Shown here piece after piece: positions 48,169 to 56,173 of a stretch of 64,000 nucleotides of DNA. Source of the stretch: Streptosporangium sp. NBC_01755 (GTDB lineage: Bacteria > Actinomycetota > Actinomycetes > Streptosporangiales > Streptosporangiaceae); the NCBI RefSeq assembly GCF_035917995.1, contig NZ_CP109131.1, positions 3,596,001 through 3,660,000 of the forward strand, read 5' to 3'. The notes under the pieces were generated by a model. It saw only the letters and a program-made list of their open reading frames with translations, was not told the DNA's origin and did no database searches. The first letter of the stretch is position 1; every line of letters begins with the position of its first letter. The position numbers and the translations under genes were made by a program.

Positions 48169-48272
48169 TTCGGCCGGGCCTGACCGCGGAGCTGCGCACC
48201 TACGTCATCCGCGGCGGCGGTTCGGCCGGGCCTGACCGCGGAGCTGCGCGCCTACGTCATCCGCGGCGGCGG
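48169..48272. repeat. 52-bp direct duplication
   Basis: Two head-to-tail copies (48169-48220, 48221-48272) differing at one base. It starts 4 bp after the M20 stop and lies before an IS5-type relic. Confidence 0.9.
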
Positions 48273-48290
48273 TTCGACGGGGTGACGGGC

Positions 48291-48368
48291 GGTCTCGCAC
48301 CGGCAGCCCGTGGCGGGACCTGCCCGAGGAGTACGGCTCATGGTCCACCGTCGACGACCGGTTGTCGA
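48291..48368 (+). pseudogene. IS5-family transposase N-terminal fragment
   Basis: A plus frame reads RTGSPWRDLPEEYGSWSTV, the conserved N-terminal (DUF4096) segment of IS5-group transposases. Only about 25 codons remain and no terminal inverted repeats were seen. Confidence 0.6.
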
Positions 48369-48502
48369 GCGTCCGCCCAGCTTCTGCACCGATGTCCAAG
48401 CGAATTGCAAGCAGCCGTCGCCAGGCTGGATGTCACAGGGGCCGGTAGGCCTGTCGTGGGCCGTATGGTCCTCGATTCCGCGTCCGCGTGACAGGAAGAG
48501 AC

Positions 48503-48922
48503 ATGACCGCGTCGGAGCACGAGTCGTATGTGCCCAGAAGGCTTTCCGACCCCGCAGAGGAGCCACCGCGTGAGGAGCCACCGCGTGAGGAGCCACAAGG
48601 CTGCCGCCGGATCCCCGCGATACTCGTCACAGTCGTGATCGTTGTCCTGATCGCCCTGGTGGGAATCACCTTTTGGAAGAAGCCCGTAGCCAGTGGCGAC
48701 AACAGGTCGACCGCTCAGTGCGTGGACACGAGCTCACGTCAGGCTGACGGCACCCACCGGCTCGTCGACCGCCGCAAGTGTGAGAGCGATGAGGCCCAAC
48801 GCGGCCAGTACCGCTGGCAGAGCCAGGGCAAGACCTCCGACTCCGGCCAGGATCGCAGTGTTCTCCGCCGAATCGGCGATTTCATCGGTTACCTGTTCGG
48901 CGGAGACGGTAAGCGCCGTTGA
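48503..48922 (+). CDS. single-pass membrane protein, unrecognised
   Basis: 139 aa. Acidic/Pro N-terminus with EEPPREEPPREEP repeats, one membrane helix (about 39-60, IPAILVTVVIVVLIALVGITFW), and an outside hydrophilic part with two Cys (AQCVDTSS, RRKCESDE) that could form a disulfide. ATG 48503 has AGGAAGAG close by. Third-position GC is consistent with coding. No family recognised. Confidence 0.65.
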   Translation: MTASEHESYVPRRLSDPAEEPPREEPPREEPQGCRRIPAILVTVVIVVLIALVGITFWKKPVASGDNRSTAQCVDTSSRQADGTHRLVDRRKCESDEAQRGQYRWQSQGKTSDSGQDRSVLRRIGDFIGYLFGGDGKRR

Positions 48923-49073
48923 ACCTCGTCGGTTCGTGACCGCCGCCGGAAGAGCCGCATCAAGGCTGTCCTGACAAACACGCCGGGAAGCGACGGGCAC
49001 CGCTGAGAGCCTGTTCGGCGGCGAGAGGGCGACCACGGCGACCCAGAACCCGCCGTCGCGAGGGAGGCCACGG

Positions 49074-49109
49074 CACGGCGGCCCGGACCGGGGAAGGGAG
49101 GCCGCCGTG
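49074..49109 (-). terminator. hairpin after the small minus-strand pair
   Basis: 10-bp arms CACGGCGGCC/GGCCGCCGTG with a 16-nt loop, just downstream of the stop at 49115. Confidence 0.6.
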
Positions 49110-49114
49110 CCCGC

Positions 49115-49434
49115 TCAGAAGTGGTCGACAGTGGCCGAGGTGGAGGTGAGGGCCAAGCGGTGCAGGAGCGCGGTCGCCTCGGCCTCGCGCATCTGGGTTT
49201 TCAGGCCCTCGGCGGTCCGGTCGCAGAGCAGCAGCGGTTCGGGGGTGGGCCAGGTGGCGATGGCCTGGAAGAGACGGCTGCCGGTGCCGTAGAGCACGAC
49301 CCAGCCCGGCCGGGTGATCTGCACATGGCGGCTTCGGAGCGGGCCTCGTGGTCCCAGGTGTAGTGCGGGAGCGAGGCGGTGGCTTGGCCGTCGCGATGGC
49401 GTCCGCGCGTGGCGGGTGGGCGGCGGCGGATCAT
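49115..49434 (-). pseudogene. small actinobacterial hypothetical, frameshifted
   Basis: ATG 49432-49434 overlaps the upstream stop (ATGA). It reads MIRRRPPATRG...SLPHYTWDHEARSEAA. From about 49320 the conserved-looking continuation (ITRPGWVVLYGTGSRLFQAIATWPTPEPLLLC) is in another frame, ending VDHF at 49115. Either a 1-2 base indel or separate translation from the GTG at 49324. The original product would be about 106 aa, soluble, function unknown. Confidence 0.6.
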
Positions 49435-49670
49435 GAGATCACCTGCCCGGCGGCCTGTTCCTGCGCCTGCTGGGCGATGGTCTCCTGCCGGTCGGTCTCG
49501 GAGCGCAGGGCCTCCAGGGTGTCGGCGTCGACGGTCCGTTCGGCTCCGGCGTGGAACGCGACCAGGGGGAAGGGCTGCTCCCGGCTGGCCCACAGTCGTC
49601 CGGCATCGCTGAGGATCAGTCGCCAGCCGGGGATGGTGGGCTCGGGTTCGGTGGATTTAGCATCGTTCAC
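49431..49670 (-). CDS. small conserved hypothetical protein
   Basis: 79 aa. PTIPGWRLILSDAGRLWASREQPFPLVAFHAGAERTVDADTLEALRSETDRQE. Start GTG 49668-49670 chosen because GGAGGTC lies about 8 bp upstream; ATG 49685 overlaps that ribosome site. Stop overlaps the next gene by ATGA. Such pairs of tiny genes are common beside XRE-family regulators in actinomycetes. Function unknown. Confidence 0.65.
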   Translation of the reverse strand: MNDAKSTEPEPTIPGWRLILSDAGRLWASREQPFPLVAFHAGAERTVDADTLEALRSETDRQETIAQQAQEQAAGQVIS

Positions 49671-50127
49671 TGATTGGACCTCCATCCGATCAAGGGCCCG
49701 TCCGGTCGTTCGCAGCGGTGGACGGGCCCGCTTCATGGGGTGGGCAAGGACATGGAGGGGCGCGCCGTACGGGCCGGGCGGCCGGTACGAAGACGAGGTG
49801 AGCACCGCGCGGTGCGGGGCCGTAGAGGTCGCGTCCGCGCAGGTGGTGTACGAGTGTTTGAGATCGGTACCTACGTCGCGCCTGGCTGATCGCCGTTGAA
49901 AAGCGCGGCGTCGTCCGTGGGGAAAAGCGCGGCGAGGGTGGTGGAGTGGTTCAGGGCCGCTCGTTGGTGTCGCGTCGTGCGGGGTCAAAGGTCAAAAGCG
50001 CGGCGGGGGTGGTGGAGTGGTGTGGGGCCGCGCACCGGTAACGCGTCGTGCGGGGTGGTGGCGGGCGTTGGTCGGGTGTGGGTGACCGGGGGCGGGCCGG
50101 TGGAGCTCTGGGAGGGGGCAAAGCGGG

Positions 50128-51306
50128 TCATGGCGGGCGTGGAGGCGGGGCCGTGGTGGTGACGATCGGGGATTTTCCATGATCTGGATGAGTTGGCACG
50201 CTGGGGGCGTGCGGATTCACCCAGATCAAGGAAGGCGCCACTCCCCGCCCCTCGGGTGGGCCGCTTTTCGTGGTGGAAGGCCCGATTCGTCCCCGCCCCC
50301 GGCCGGGGGCGACCCGTGACCGGACGCCCCGCGGACCTTCGTACCCCGTACGGCGAGAGCCCCGTACGGCGAGAGCCCCGTACGGCGAGAGCCCCGTACG
50401 GCGAGAGCCCCGCGCGAGGCGGCGGCGAGGAGCGGCCCCGGATCCTTCCGCACCGCGGCGGACCCGTACCGATGAGCGGTCTTGGGCCACTCCACGGTCC
50501 TCGGCGCGCTTTTGACCTTTGACCCCGCACGACGCGACACCAACGAGCGGCCCTGAACCACTCCACCCCCCTCGCCGCGCTTTTCCCCCACGGACGACGC
50601 CGCGCTTTTCTACCGTGACCGGCTCACCGGACTCGGATGCTCGTACACCACGTCCGTGGACGCGACCGGCGCAGACAGCCGATCGCCTGGGGCGGGCCGC
50701 GAGGTGATGCCTGTGGTCGGTCTGAGGTGGCCTGGTAGAGGCCGATCTGGACGAGGGCACCGGGCGAAGCCGACAGGGTGCGCGCCGGGACAACAGCGCC
50801 GACATGGCAGGCACGATGGCCGGGGCCTGTTCGGGACGGCGCTGGACGGGCACCCGCGGAGCCACCTCGGCCAGGGCCTGCTCGGCAGACCGTTGGGTGG
50901 GCACCGACGCCACCGCCTCAACCGAGGTCTGCGCGTCCGACCACTGCACAGGTACCGGCGGAATCGCCTCAACCGAGGACTGCTCAGCAGACCGCTGAGC
51001 GGGCACAGCTGCGATCACCTCGGCGGGGACCATGCGGACGGGCGGCTCGAAGCAGGGCAGGGAGCAGTCTCTGGTCCGGCGGGCCTGCAGGCGGGTGGCC
51101 ATCAGCGCAGCGGAGGGCTGGGCATACTCATGGTCGGCGGCTTGGTCGGGGCAGCCGTGTGCGTAAGGGGCATGCCCGCAGGTGGCGCAGCCCATCGGCA
51201 TCAGTGCCGCGTCGGCGAAACAATGCCTCTGCCGTGACATTGGGCAACGGGAGCGACCGCAGCAGGCTTCGCGCCCCCCGTCTTTCGGATCACCTTCGGA
51301 AATCAT
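50128..51306 (-). CDS. Cys-rich N-terminal ORF running into repeats, unrecognised
   Basis: 392 codons. Residues 15-52 look real: CCGRSRC, then MGCATCGHAPYAHGC, a possible zinc-binding knuckle. Residues 95-163 contain four roughly 17-residue repeats (VPAQRSAEQ, VPVQWSDAQ, VPTQRSAEQ, VPVQRRPEQ). From about residue 225 the frame runs through the inverted-repeat element and is probably not genuine coding. Divergent from the XRE-TPR gene. Likely a shorter protein whose original stop has been lost. Confidence 0.45.
   Translation of the reverse strand: MISEGDPKDGGREACCGRSRCPMSRQRHCFADAALMPMGCATCGHAPYAHGCPDQAADHEYAQPSAALMATRLQARRTRDCSLPCFEPPVRMVPAEVIAAVPAQRSAEQSSVEAIPPVPVQWSDAQTSVEAVASVPTQRSAEQALAEVAPRVPVQRRPEQAPAIVPAMSALLSRRAPCRLRPVPSSRSASTRPPQTDHRHHLAARPRRSAVCAGRVHGRGVRASESGEPVTVEKRGVVRGGKARRGGWSGSGPLVGVASCGVKGQKRAEDRGVAQDRSSVRVRRGAEGSGAAPRRRLARGSRRTGLSPYGALAVRGSRRTGYEGPRGVRSRVAPGRGRGRIGPSTTKSGPPEGRGVAPSLIWVNPHAPSVPTHPDHGKSPIVTTTAPPPRPP
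50180..50228. repeat. long imperfect hairpin
   Basis: Arms TGATCTGGATGAGTTGGCAC... and its near complement ending CCCAGATCA pair at 18 of 22 positions around a 5-nt loop. Confidence 0.75.
50347..50410. repeat. 4 x 16-bp tandem repeat
   Basis: Four identical copies of CGTACGGCGAGAGCCC. The unit length is not a multiple of three, so it is read in all three frames in turn. Confidence 0.95.
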
Positions 51307-51449
51307 GCGTCAAGGTTGTTCACCTGGGATTACGCGACCCATCCCGAGCCGGAATCCTTCGGCAGGATAATCGATACCCCTTGACGGGATAACCCCTAGC
51401 GTTAAGCGTTGGATATCCAGAGGTCGAGGCATCGAAGGGGGTGTGTCGA
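51307..51449. promoter_or_regulatory. divergent promoter region of the XRE-TPR locus
   Basis: Contains TTGACG at about 51381, toward the XRE gene, followed by an AT-richer segment. The -10 box is ambiguous. Confidence 0.4.
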
Positions 51450-52943
51450 ATGCCTGCAGAAACGACTAAACCAATCGTCATCCTGCCGGAGCTATGGCAA
51501 CGTCCCGAAGTTATGTCGGCTCTCCGAGAGCGGAATATTGGTCAACTCTTCCGGCTAATTCGCCAATATGCCGGTTTCAGTCCGACTTGTATCGGCGTCG
51601 CGGTGAATCTCAGCCAGGGCAAGGTCAGCGAGATCATGAAGGGGAGCGCCCAGGTCACCTCGTTTGAGGTGTTCGAGCGCATCGCTGAGGGCCTGCAGAT
51701 GCCCGACCCCGGCCGCATGATCCTGAGTCTGGCCCCTATCCATCCCCCAGCACCACGGACGATCGACGCTGTTCCCTATCCCTCCCCATCCATCCCGCCT
51801 CGGGATGGAACACCAACAATTGCCCTGCTTAGCGTGGAGAGCACCGTTGCCGTTGGCCAGTCTCAGAGCGTTGACCCGTGGGATATCGATGTTCTGACCC
51901 TGGCCTGGATTGTGGGAAGGCTGGACTCATCCGTGGACCGTCGAACGATGCTTATCCTCGCTGCCGGAATGACCGCCGAAGCCGCGGCCACTCTCAACGG
52001 CCCCTGGGAGCGCCTTTCCCGTGCGCTTACCGGACCGCAGACCCTCGATGAGGACACCGTCGAACGCCTCGAAGCGCGCACCATCGGCTTCCACCGTCTG
52101 GAGTACGTCCTTCCCGCCCGAGCCATCTACCAGGGGATCAGCACCCACATCAACGAGCTGAGCAATCTGCTCCAGAGCGGCTTGCCCGATCGGTTTTGCC
52201 GCCGCCTGGCGGCAACTGCCGGTGAAGCCGCCACTCTCGCCTCCTGGATCGCCTGGGACCTCAAGCAGCCCGGCCAGTCCGCCGCGTTCGAGCGCGTCTC
52301 CGCCCTGGCCGCCAAGGAGAGTGGGCACTCGGTGATCCAGGCCTGCACCTATGCCTACAGGTCCTACGCCGTCGAAGGCCAAGCCGCCTGCGAGACCGTA
52401 CGGCAGGCCCAGCAGTTCCTGCCCGCCCAGGGTGATGACGCCACCCGAGCATGGCTGCTCAGCCGGGAGGCCGAGGAACTGGCCGCACTCGGTGACCGCC
52501 GGGCCATTGACCTGTTGCACCAGGCAGAAGAGGCGTACAGCCGGGCGCAACCCCATAGAGAACAAGCATGGACCCGTTTCCTCGATTCTGGCCGGATGGC
52601 CGCCTTCCGGCTCTCCACCTATGTACGACTCGGCGACGAGCGCAAGGTGGTCGAGGCCGGACAGGCCGCGCTGTCGGCTGTCGGCCAGGACACCGACGGC
52701 AAGATAGCGGCCATCGTCTATGCTGACATCGCCCAGGCCCAGCTACAGATCGGCGACATCGCCGAAGGGGTCGCCTACGCCCGCCAGGCGCTCGATGCTG
52801 CCCAGCGCAGCGAGACGACCTGGGGGCTGCGGCGCCTGACCGCCGTGGAGAGGGTCCTCGCGTCTCAGTCGGACCGGGCGGCCAGGGAACTGGTCGGTGA
52901 CATCGTCTCTACCCGTCAGAGGCTGGAGAGGTCTCCCGCCTGA
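51450..52943 (+). CDS. XRE-type helix-turn-helix regulator with TPR-like C-terminus
   Basis: 497 aa. HTH at about 25-80 (LFRLIRQYAGFSPTCIGVAVNLSQGKVSEIMKG), Pro-rich linker (95-120), then a long helical region with TPR-like repeats (about 245-480; DRRAIDLLHQAEEAYSRA, KIAAIVYADIAQAQLQIGDIAEGVAYARQALDAAQ). This matches actinobacterial regulators that pair HTH with a TPR ligand-sensing domain. GAAGGGGG before ATG 51450. The last 35 bp overlap the end of cutA. Confidence 0.88.
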   Translation: MPAETTKPIVILPELWQRPEVMSALRERNIGQLFRLIRQYAGFSPTCIGVAVNLSQGKVSEIMKGSAQVTSFEVFERIAEGLQMPDPGRMILSLAPIHPPAPRTIDAVPYPSPSIPPRDGTPTIALLSVESTVAVGQSQSVDPWDIDVLTLAWIVGRLDSSVDRRTMLILAAGMTAEAAATLNGPWERLSRALTGPQTLDEDTVERLEARTIGFHRLEYVLPARAIYQGISTHINELSNLLQSGLPDRFCRRLAATAGEAATLASWIAWDLKQPGQSAAFERVSALAAKESGHSVIQACTYAYRSYAVEGQAACETVRQAQQFLPAQGDDATRAWLLSREAEELAALGDRRAIDLLHQAEEAYSRAQPHREQAWTRFLDSGRMAAFRLSTYVRLGDERKVVEAGQAALSAVGQDTDGKIAAIVYADIAQAQLQIGDIAEGVAYARQALDAAQRSETTWGLRRLTAVERVLASQSDRAARELVGDIVSTRQRLERSPA

Positions 52944-53253
52944 TCCAGTCGAGGTAGTCGGTGTTGCCGACCACCAGGGGGACCGCGACGATCTGTGGCA
53001 CCTCATAGGAATGCAGTTCCCGCACCCGCTTGGCGAGTTCCTCGAACCGTTCCACGGTGGTCTTCATCAGCAGGAGTAGCTCCTCGGAGCGCTGGACCTC
53101 GCCCGCCCACCAGTAGACGGACTCGATCGGAGCGATGATCTGGCAGTCGGCGGCCAGCCGCTGTCCCACCGCCGCCGAACAGATCCGCTCCGCCTCTTCG
53201 CGGCTGCCGGCGGTGACACGAACCTCGACACAGTCCGAAGCATTCTCGACCAT
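52909..53253 (-). CDS. cutA: CutA-family divalent cation tolerance protein
   Basis: 114 aa trimeric PII-like fold. RVTAGSREEAERICSAAVGQRLAADCQIIAPIESVYWWAGEVQRSEELLLLMKTTVERFEELAKRVRELHSYEVPQIVAVPL carries the family signature Y-WW-GE and HSYEVPQI. The role in metal tolerance is poorly defined. ATG 53253 chosen; ATG 53274 possible. Convergent and overlapping with the XRE gene by 35 bp. Confidence 0.94.
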   Translation of the reverse strand: MVENASDCVEVRVTAGSREEAERICSAAVGQRLAADCQIIAPIESVYWWAGEVQRSEELLLLMKTTVERFEELAKRVRELHSYEVPQIVAVPLVVGNTDYLDWIRRETSPASDG

Positions 53254-53401
53254 GCCAACACCCTGCCGAATCATCCCCATGAGTATCAAGAACGGCACTC
53301 CGCGCTCAGGAGTCCTGAATGTCGTCGACGCATCTGATCGGTGGCAAGCGCGGAGCCGGAGCACACGTCACGGCGACGGTTAGGTAGGACGCGGGTGATC
53401 A

Positions 53402-53497
53402 TCCTCGGCGAGGACATCAGGGGTTCGGCCGCGGCACCGAGCCTCGCCGAGGACGGGTTCGCCGGACTCGGCACGGACATCCGACCGGCGTCGGATG
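53402..53497. other. two hairpins in the cutA-lipoprotein gap
   Basis: A 12-bp stem (53402-53413 with 53442-53453; 28-nt loop) and an 8-bp stem with CGGC loop (53478-53497). Either may terminate the lipoprotein transcript. No gene in 53254-53546. Confidence 0.5.
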
Positions 53498-53546
53498 ATC
53501 CGTATCCCGGGTCCGACCCCGAACCTCGAATCGGAAAATCAGCGGG

Positions 53547-54704
53547 TCAGGAGGGCGACTTCAGGAAGTCGTCCACGAGGTCCGAGGGATCGGGGGCTGC
53601 CGACGGGTCGAACAGCCCGGGCAGCTCGCCCGTGAGCAGCATCTTCAGCACCAGGGTCACCGGCCCGTCTTGCTTGATCTTCAGCGTGGCCCGCAGCACC
53701 GCACCGTCCCCGGAGCCGACCTCGTCGTGCGCGATGTCCTCGACGAGGTCGGACAGCGGCGTGCCGGACTGCGTCACGGCCTTCGTGGTGAACTTCCCGG
53801 TAAAGGTCTCCTTCACCTTGCTCCCACGCGGCAGCACGCACACGACGTTGACCGCCTGGTCGGTCGTGGCCGCGGGGCGGCGCAGGCCCACGCCGTACAG
53901 TGCCACGGCCGTCGGCGGAGACGGTACCGTGACCGCGGCGGCGACCACGTCGCCCAGACATTCGGCGATCGCGGCGTGATCGGGGTCGGCTGCCAGGGAG
54001 GGGTTGCCGCCCAGGGCACTTGCCACCGGATCGGCCGAGGCTCCGGACACCAGCACCGAATCGGTCACCACCACTTGGTTGAGCCGGTTGAGCAGGCCGA
54101 GCTCGCTGGTCAGCACGCTGTCCGGGTCGATCGCGCCGTCGGCGGCCAGCGTCAGTCCCCGCTGTCCACCGATCGTGCGCGGCTTCGCCCCCAGGGCGGT
54201 CAGCTTGGTACGGATGGCCGCTGCGTCCTGCTTGCCTTCGATACGGATCGCGGTATTCGGCGGGTTGCCCAAGGAGACGGCTCGGACGGCTCCGTAGACG
54301 TCGATTCCGGTCCTCTCGGGGAGCAGCCGCGCGCTGCTGCCGAGCGCGCCGAAGCCGAAGCCGATCGCCGGCAACCAGCGTTCCTCCCTCTTCTCCGGGC
54401 CGCTCGCGGTGACCACGCCCAGCTCGCGCCAGTGCGCCATCTCTCCGTACTCCAGGTATTCGGCGGCCGGTCCGCCGGCTGACAACGCTTTCATCATCTC
54501 GCGCAGTCCGCCGGACTCCCCGGCGCCGGTGACCGGGGAGGCAGGGGCACCCGAAGGCCTGGCATCCAGCGTGGCCCGGGCACCCGGGGGTCTGGCATCC
54601 GGGGTGGCCGGGGCCGGGTCTTCCGCTCCGCCGCAACCCGCCACGACCAGGCCTGACATCGCAAGAAACAACCCGAGCCCACGCACATTCGGAACCTTAG
54701 CCAT
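53547..54704 (-). CDS. putative lipoprotein, unrecognised
   Basis: 385 aa. Signal peptide with lipobox LVVAGC (Cys near residue 24), so exported and lipid-anchored. A Pro/Ala linker carries PDARPPGA, LDARPSGA repeats; then a globular domain (about 65-385) with VYGAVRAVSLGNPPNTAIRIEG and CVLPRGSKVKETFTGKF. No family recognised. Its ATG lies in the stop of an 18-codon upstream ORF (ATGGCTAA). Confidence 0.8.
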   Translation of the reverse strand: MAKVPNVRGLGLFLAMSGLVVAGCGGAEDPAPATPDARPPGARATLDARPSGAPASPVTGAGESGGLREMMKALSAGGPAAEYLEYGEMAHWRELGVVTASGPEKREERWLPAIGFGFGALGSSARLLPERTGIDVYGAVRAVSLGNPPNTAIRIEGKQDAAAIRTKLTALGAKPRTIGGQRGLTLAADGAIDPDSVLTSELGLLNRLNQVVVTDSVLVSGASADPVASALGGNPSLAADPDHAAIAECLGDVVAAAVTVPSPPTAVALYGVGLRRPAATTDQAVNVVCVLPRGSKVKETFTGKFTTKAVTQSGTPLSDLVEDIAHDEVGSGDGAVLRATLKIKQDGPVTLVLKMLLTGELPGLFDPSAAPDPSDLVDDFLKSPS

Positions 54705-54753
54705 TGACCGCCCCGGCCGCCGCCGTGAGCAGGAGGGTCAGTGCTCTTCTCAT
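54697..54753 (-). CDS. 18-codon leader ORF coupled to the lipoprotein gene
   Basis: Reads MRRALTLLLTAAAGAVNG and stops in TAA that overlaps the lipoprotein ATG. It has a better ribosome site (AAGGA, about 10 bp upstream) than the lipoprotein itself. The sequence looks like a truncated signal peptide. A leader peptide or coupling ORF is plausible. Confidence 0.5.
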   Translation of the reverse strand: MRRALTLLLTAAAGAVNG

Positions 54754-54787
54754 GATCTCGTTCCTTCGGGTTTGTGAACGAGATCAT
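54752..54787 (-). promoter_or_regulatory. perfect 12-bp inverted repeat over the leader start
   Basis: Arms ATGATCTCGTTC (54752-54763) and its exact complement (54776-54787), loop 12 nt. The leader's AAGGA and ATG fall at the stem edge, so it could act as an operator or an RNA switch for translation. Confidence 0.6.
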
Positions 54788-54899
54788 CATCCGGGGACCC
54801 GCTGGTATTTGGGTGAGAGATCGCTGCAACCGCCGCGTTGCAAGTGTGTGACAAGTGGAGCCTGGCAGGCTGGATGATGGACATTCAGGGAAGGGACCT

Positions 54900-56024
54900 A
54901 TGTTTGGGATTGTTCGCCCATGCCGGCACGGGATGTGCGGCGGGCTGTTCAAGGAGTGGATGGCGCACCTGTGCGGGCTCTGCCTGGCCCTCAGGGATGA
55001 GCACGGGCATGCCTCCCGGCTGGTGACCAACTACGACGGTCTACTGGTGTCCGTGCTCACCGAGGCGCAGGCACCGGCCTCCTCCCCGCACCGGCGCGCG
55101 GCGGCCTGCGCCCTGCGCGGGTTCAAAGGCGCCGACGTCGTCGAGGCCGAGGGGGTACGGCTGGCGGCCTCGGTCTCGCTGATCCTGGCCGCGGGCAAGG
55201 TCAGGGACCACGTCGAGGACGGCGACGGCATCTACGCCCGCCGGTTGGTGGCGGCCGGCGCGGGGCGGGTGGCCGCACGCTGGTCGGCCGCCGGATCGGG
55301 TACGGCCTCCGCCCTCGGGTTCGATCCCGCTCCGCTCCTCGTCGCGGTTGAGGAGCAGACCCGGCTGGAGCGCCTGCCGAACCCGAGCCTGCTCCAGCTC
55401 ACCGCCCCCACCGAGGCCGCGGTCGCCGCCGCCTTCGGGCACACCGCCGTACTGGCCGGCAAGCCGCACAACCGGGAGACGCTGGAGGAGGCCGGGCGCT
55501 ACTTCGGCCGCCTGGCGCACCTGCTGGACGCCGTCGAGGACCTGGCCCGTGACCGCGCCCATGGGGCCTACAACCCGCTCGTCGCCTCGGGTACCGACCT
55601 GGCCGCCGCACGGCGGCACTGCGACGACGCCGTGCACGGGTTGCGTCTGGCGGTGGCCGAGCTGGACCTGGAGCGACGCCGTCTGGTCAACGCGCTGCTG
55701 GTCAGGGAGACCGGCCGCGCCACCGGCCGGATCTTCGGCGAGGCCGAGCAGGAGAGTCCCGAGGCGCCCCCAGGCGATCCGCGGCTGAAGCCGGACCCTG
55801 GCGGGCTGCTGTCGCTGCTGTGCATGTCGGCGGCCTGCTGCACCTGCGGGTTGTACCGGCCGCCGTGGGACGAGGACCGCTACAAATCATGCGGTGAGCG
55901 CTGTGACGCCAGCGGCTGCGACGCCTGCGGGCAGTGCGGCGACGCGTGCTCAGGTTGCTGTGACTGTTGCTCCGGTTGTTCCGACTGCTGTAACTGCGAC
56001 TGCAACTGCAACTGCAACTGCTAG
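54900..56024 (+). CDS. DUF5685 family protein with Cys-rich tail
   Basis: 374 aa. Starts MFGIVRPCRHGMCGGLFKEWMAHLCGLCLALRDEHG, a Cys/His set that may bind metal, followed by a mainly helical body (about 60-300). The tail from residue 318 on is over one-third Cys: SAACCTCGLYRPP, CGERCDASGCDACGQCG, then CxC repeats (CDCNCNCNCNC). Matches actinobacterial DUF5685, function unknown. AGGGAAGGGACCT before ATG. Confidence 0.85.
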   Translation: MFGIVRPCRHGMCGGLFKEWMAHLCGLCLALRDEHGHASRLVTNYDGLLVSVLTEAQAPASSPHRRAAACALRGFKGADVVEAEGVRLAASVSLILAAGKVRDHVEDGDGIYARRLVAAGAGRVAARWSAAGSGTASALGFDPAPLLVAVEEQTRLERLPNPSLLQLTAPTEAAVAAAFGHTAVLAGKPHNRETLEEAGRYFGRLAHLLDAVEDLARDRAHGAYNPLVASGTDLAAARRHCDDAVHGLRLAVAELDLERRRLVNALLVRETGRATGRIFGEAEQESPEAPPGDPRLKPDPGGLLSLLCMSAACCTCGLYRPPWDEDRYKSCGERCDASGCDACGQCGDACSGCCDCCSGCSDCCNCDCNCNCNC

Positions 56025-56173
56025 TGCTTTATTCATTTTTGGGCGGTCAGCTCACGAGAGTCTGACAGAGAGGGTCATGCCGACGTGCTGTCGGCCGATC
56101 GACAGGTCATCGCCCGTGACCGCATCCGCCGGAACACGCTGTTCACCGGGATCGTGACCGTCCTGTCCCGCCG

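Larger units (their letters stand above)
49898..50610. repeat. 710-bp element bounded by 106-bp inverted repeats
   Basis: The left arm 49898-50003 and right arm 50505-50610 are reverse complements with only about one substitution and one indel. Each arm holds the unit AAAAGCGCGGCG; further diverged roughly 65-bp direct copies lie at about 49993-50060 and at the inner edge of the right arm. The centre contains a 22-nt-arm hairpin (50180-50228) and a 4 x 16-bp array. No transposase, no credible plus-strand gene. Confidence 0.85.

Noticed and set aside
50347..50410. 4 x 16-bp array as a CRISPR
   Set aside because: Contiguous copies without spacers; unit too short.
50128..50610. Plus-strand frames through the inverted-repeat element
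   Set aside because: Frames are repeats read in several phases; no start signals.
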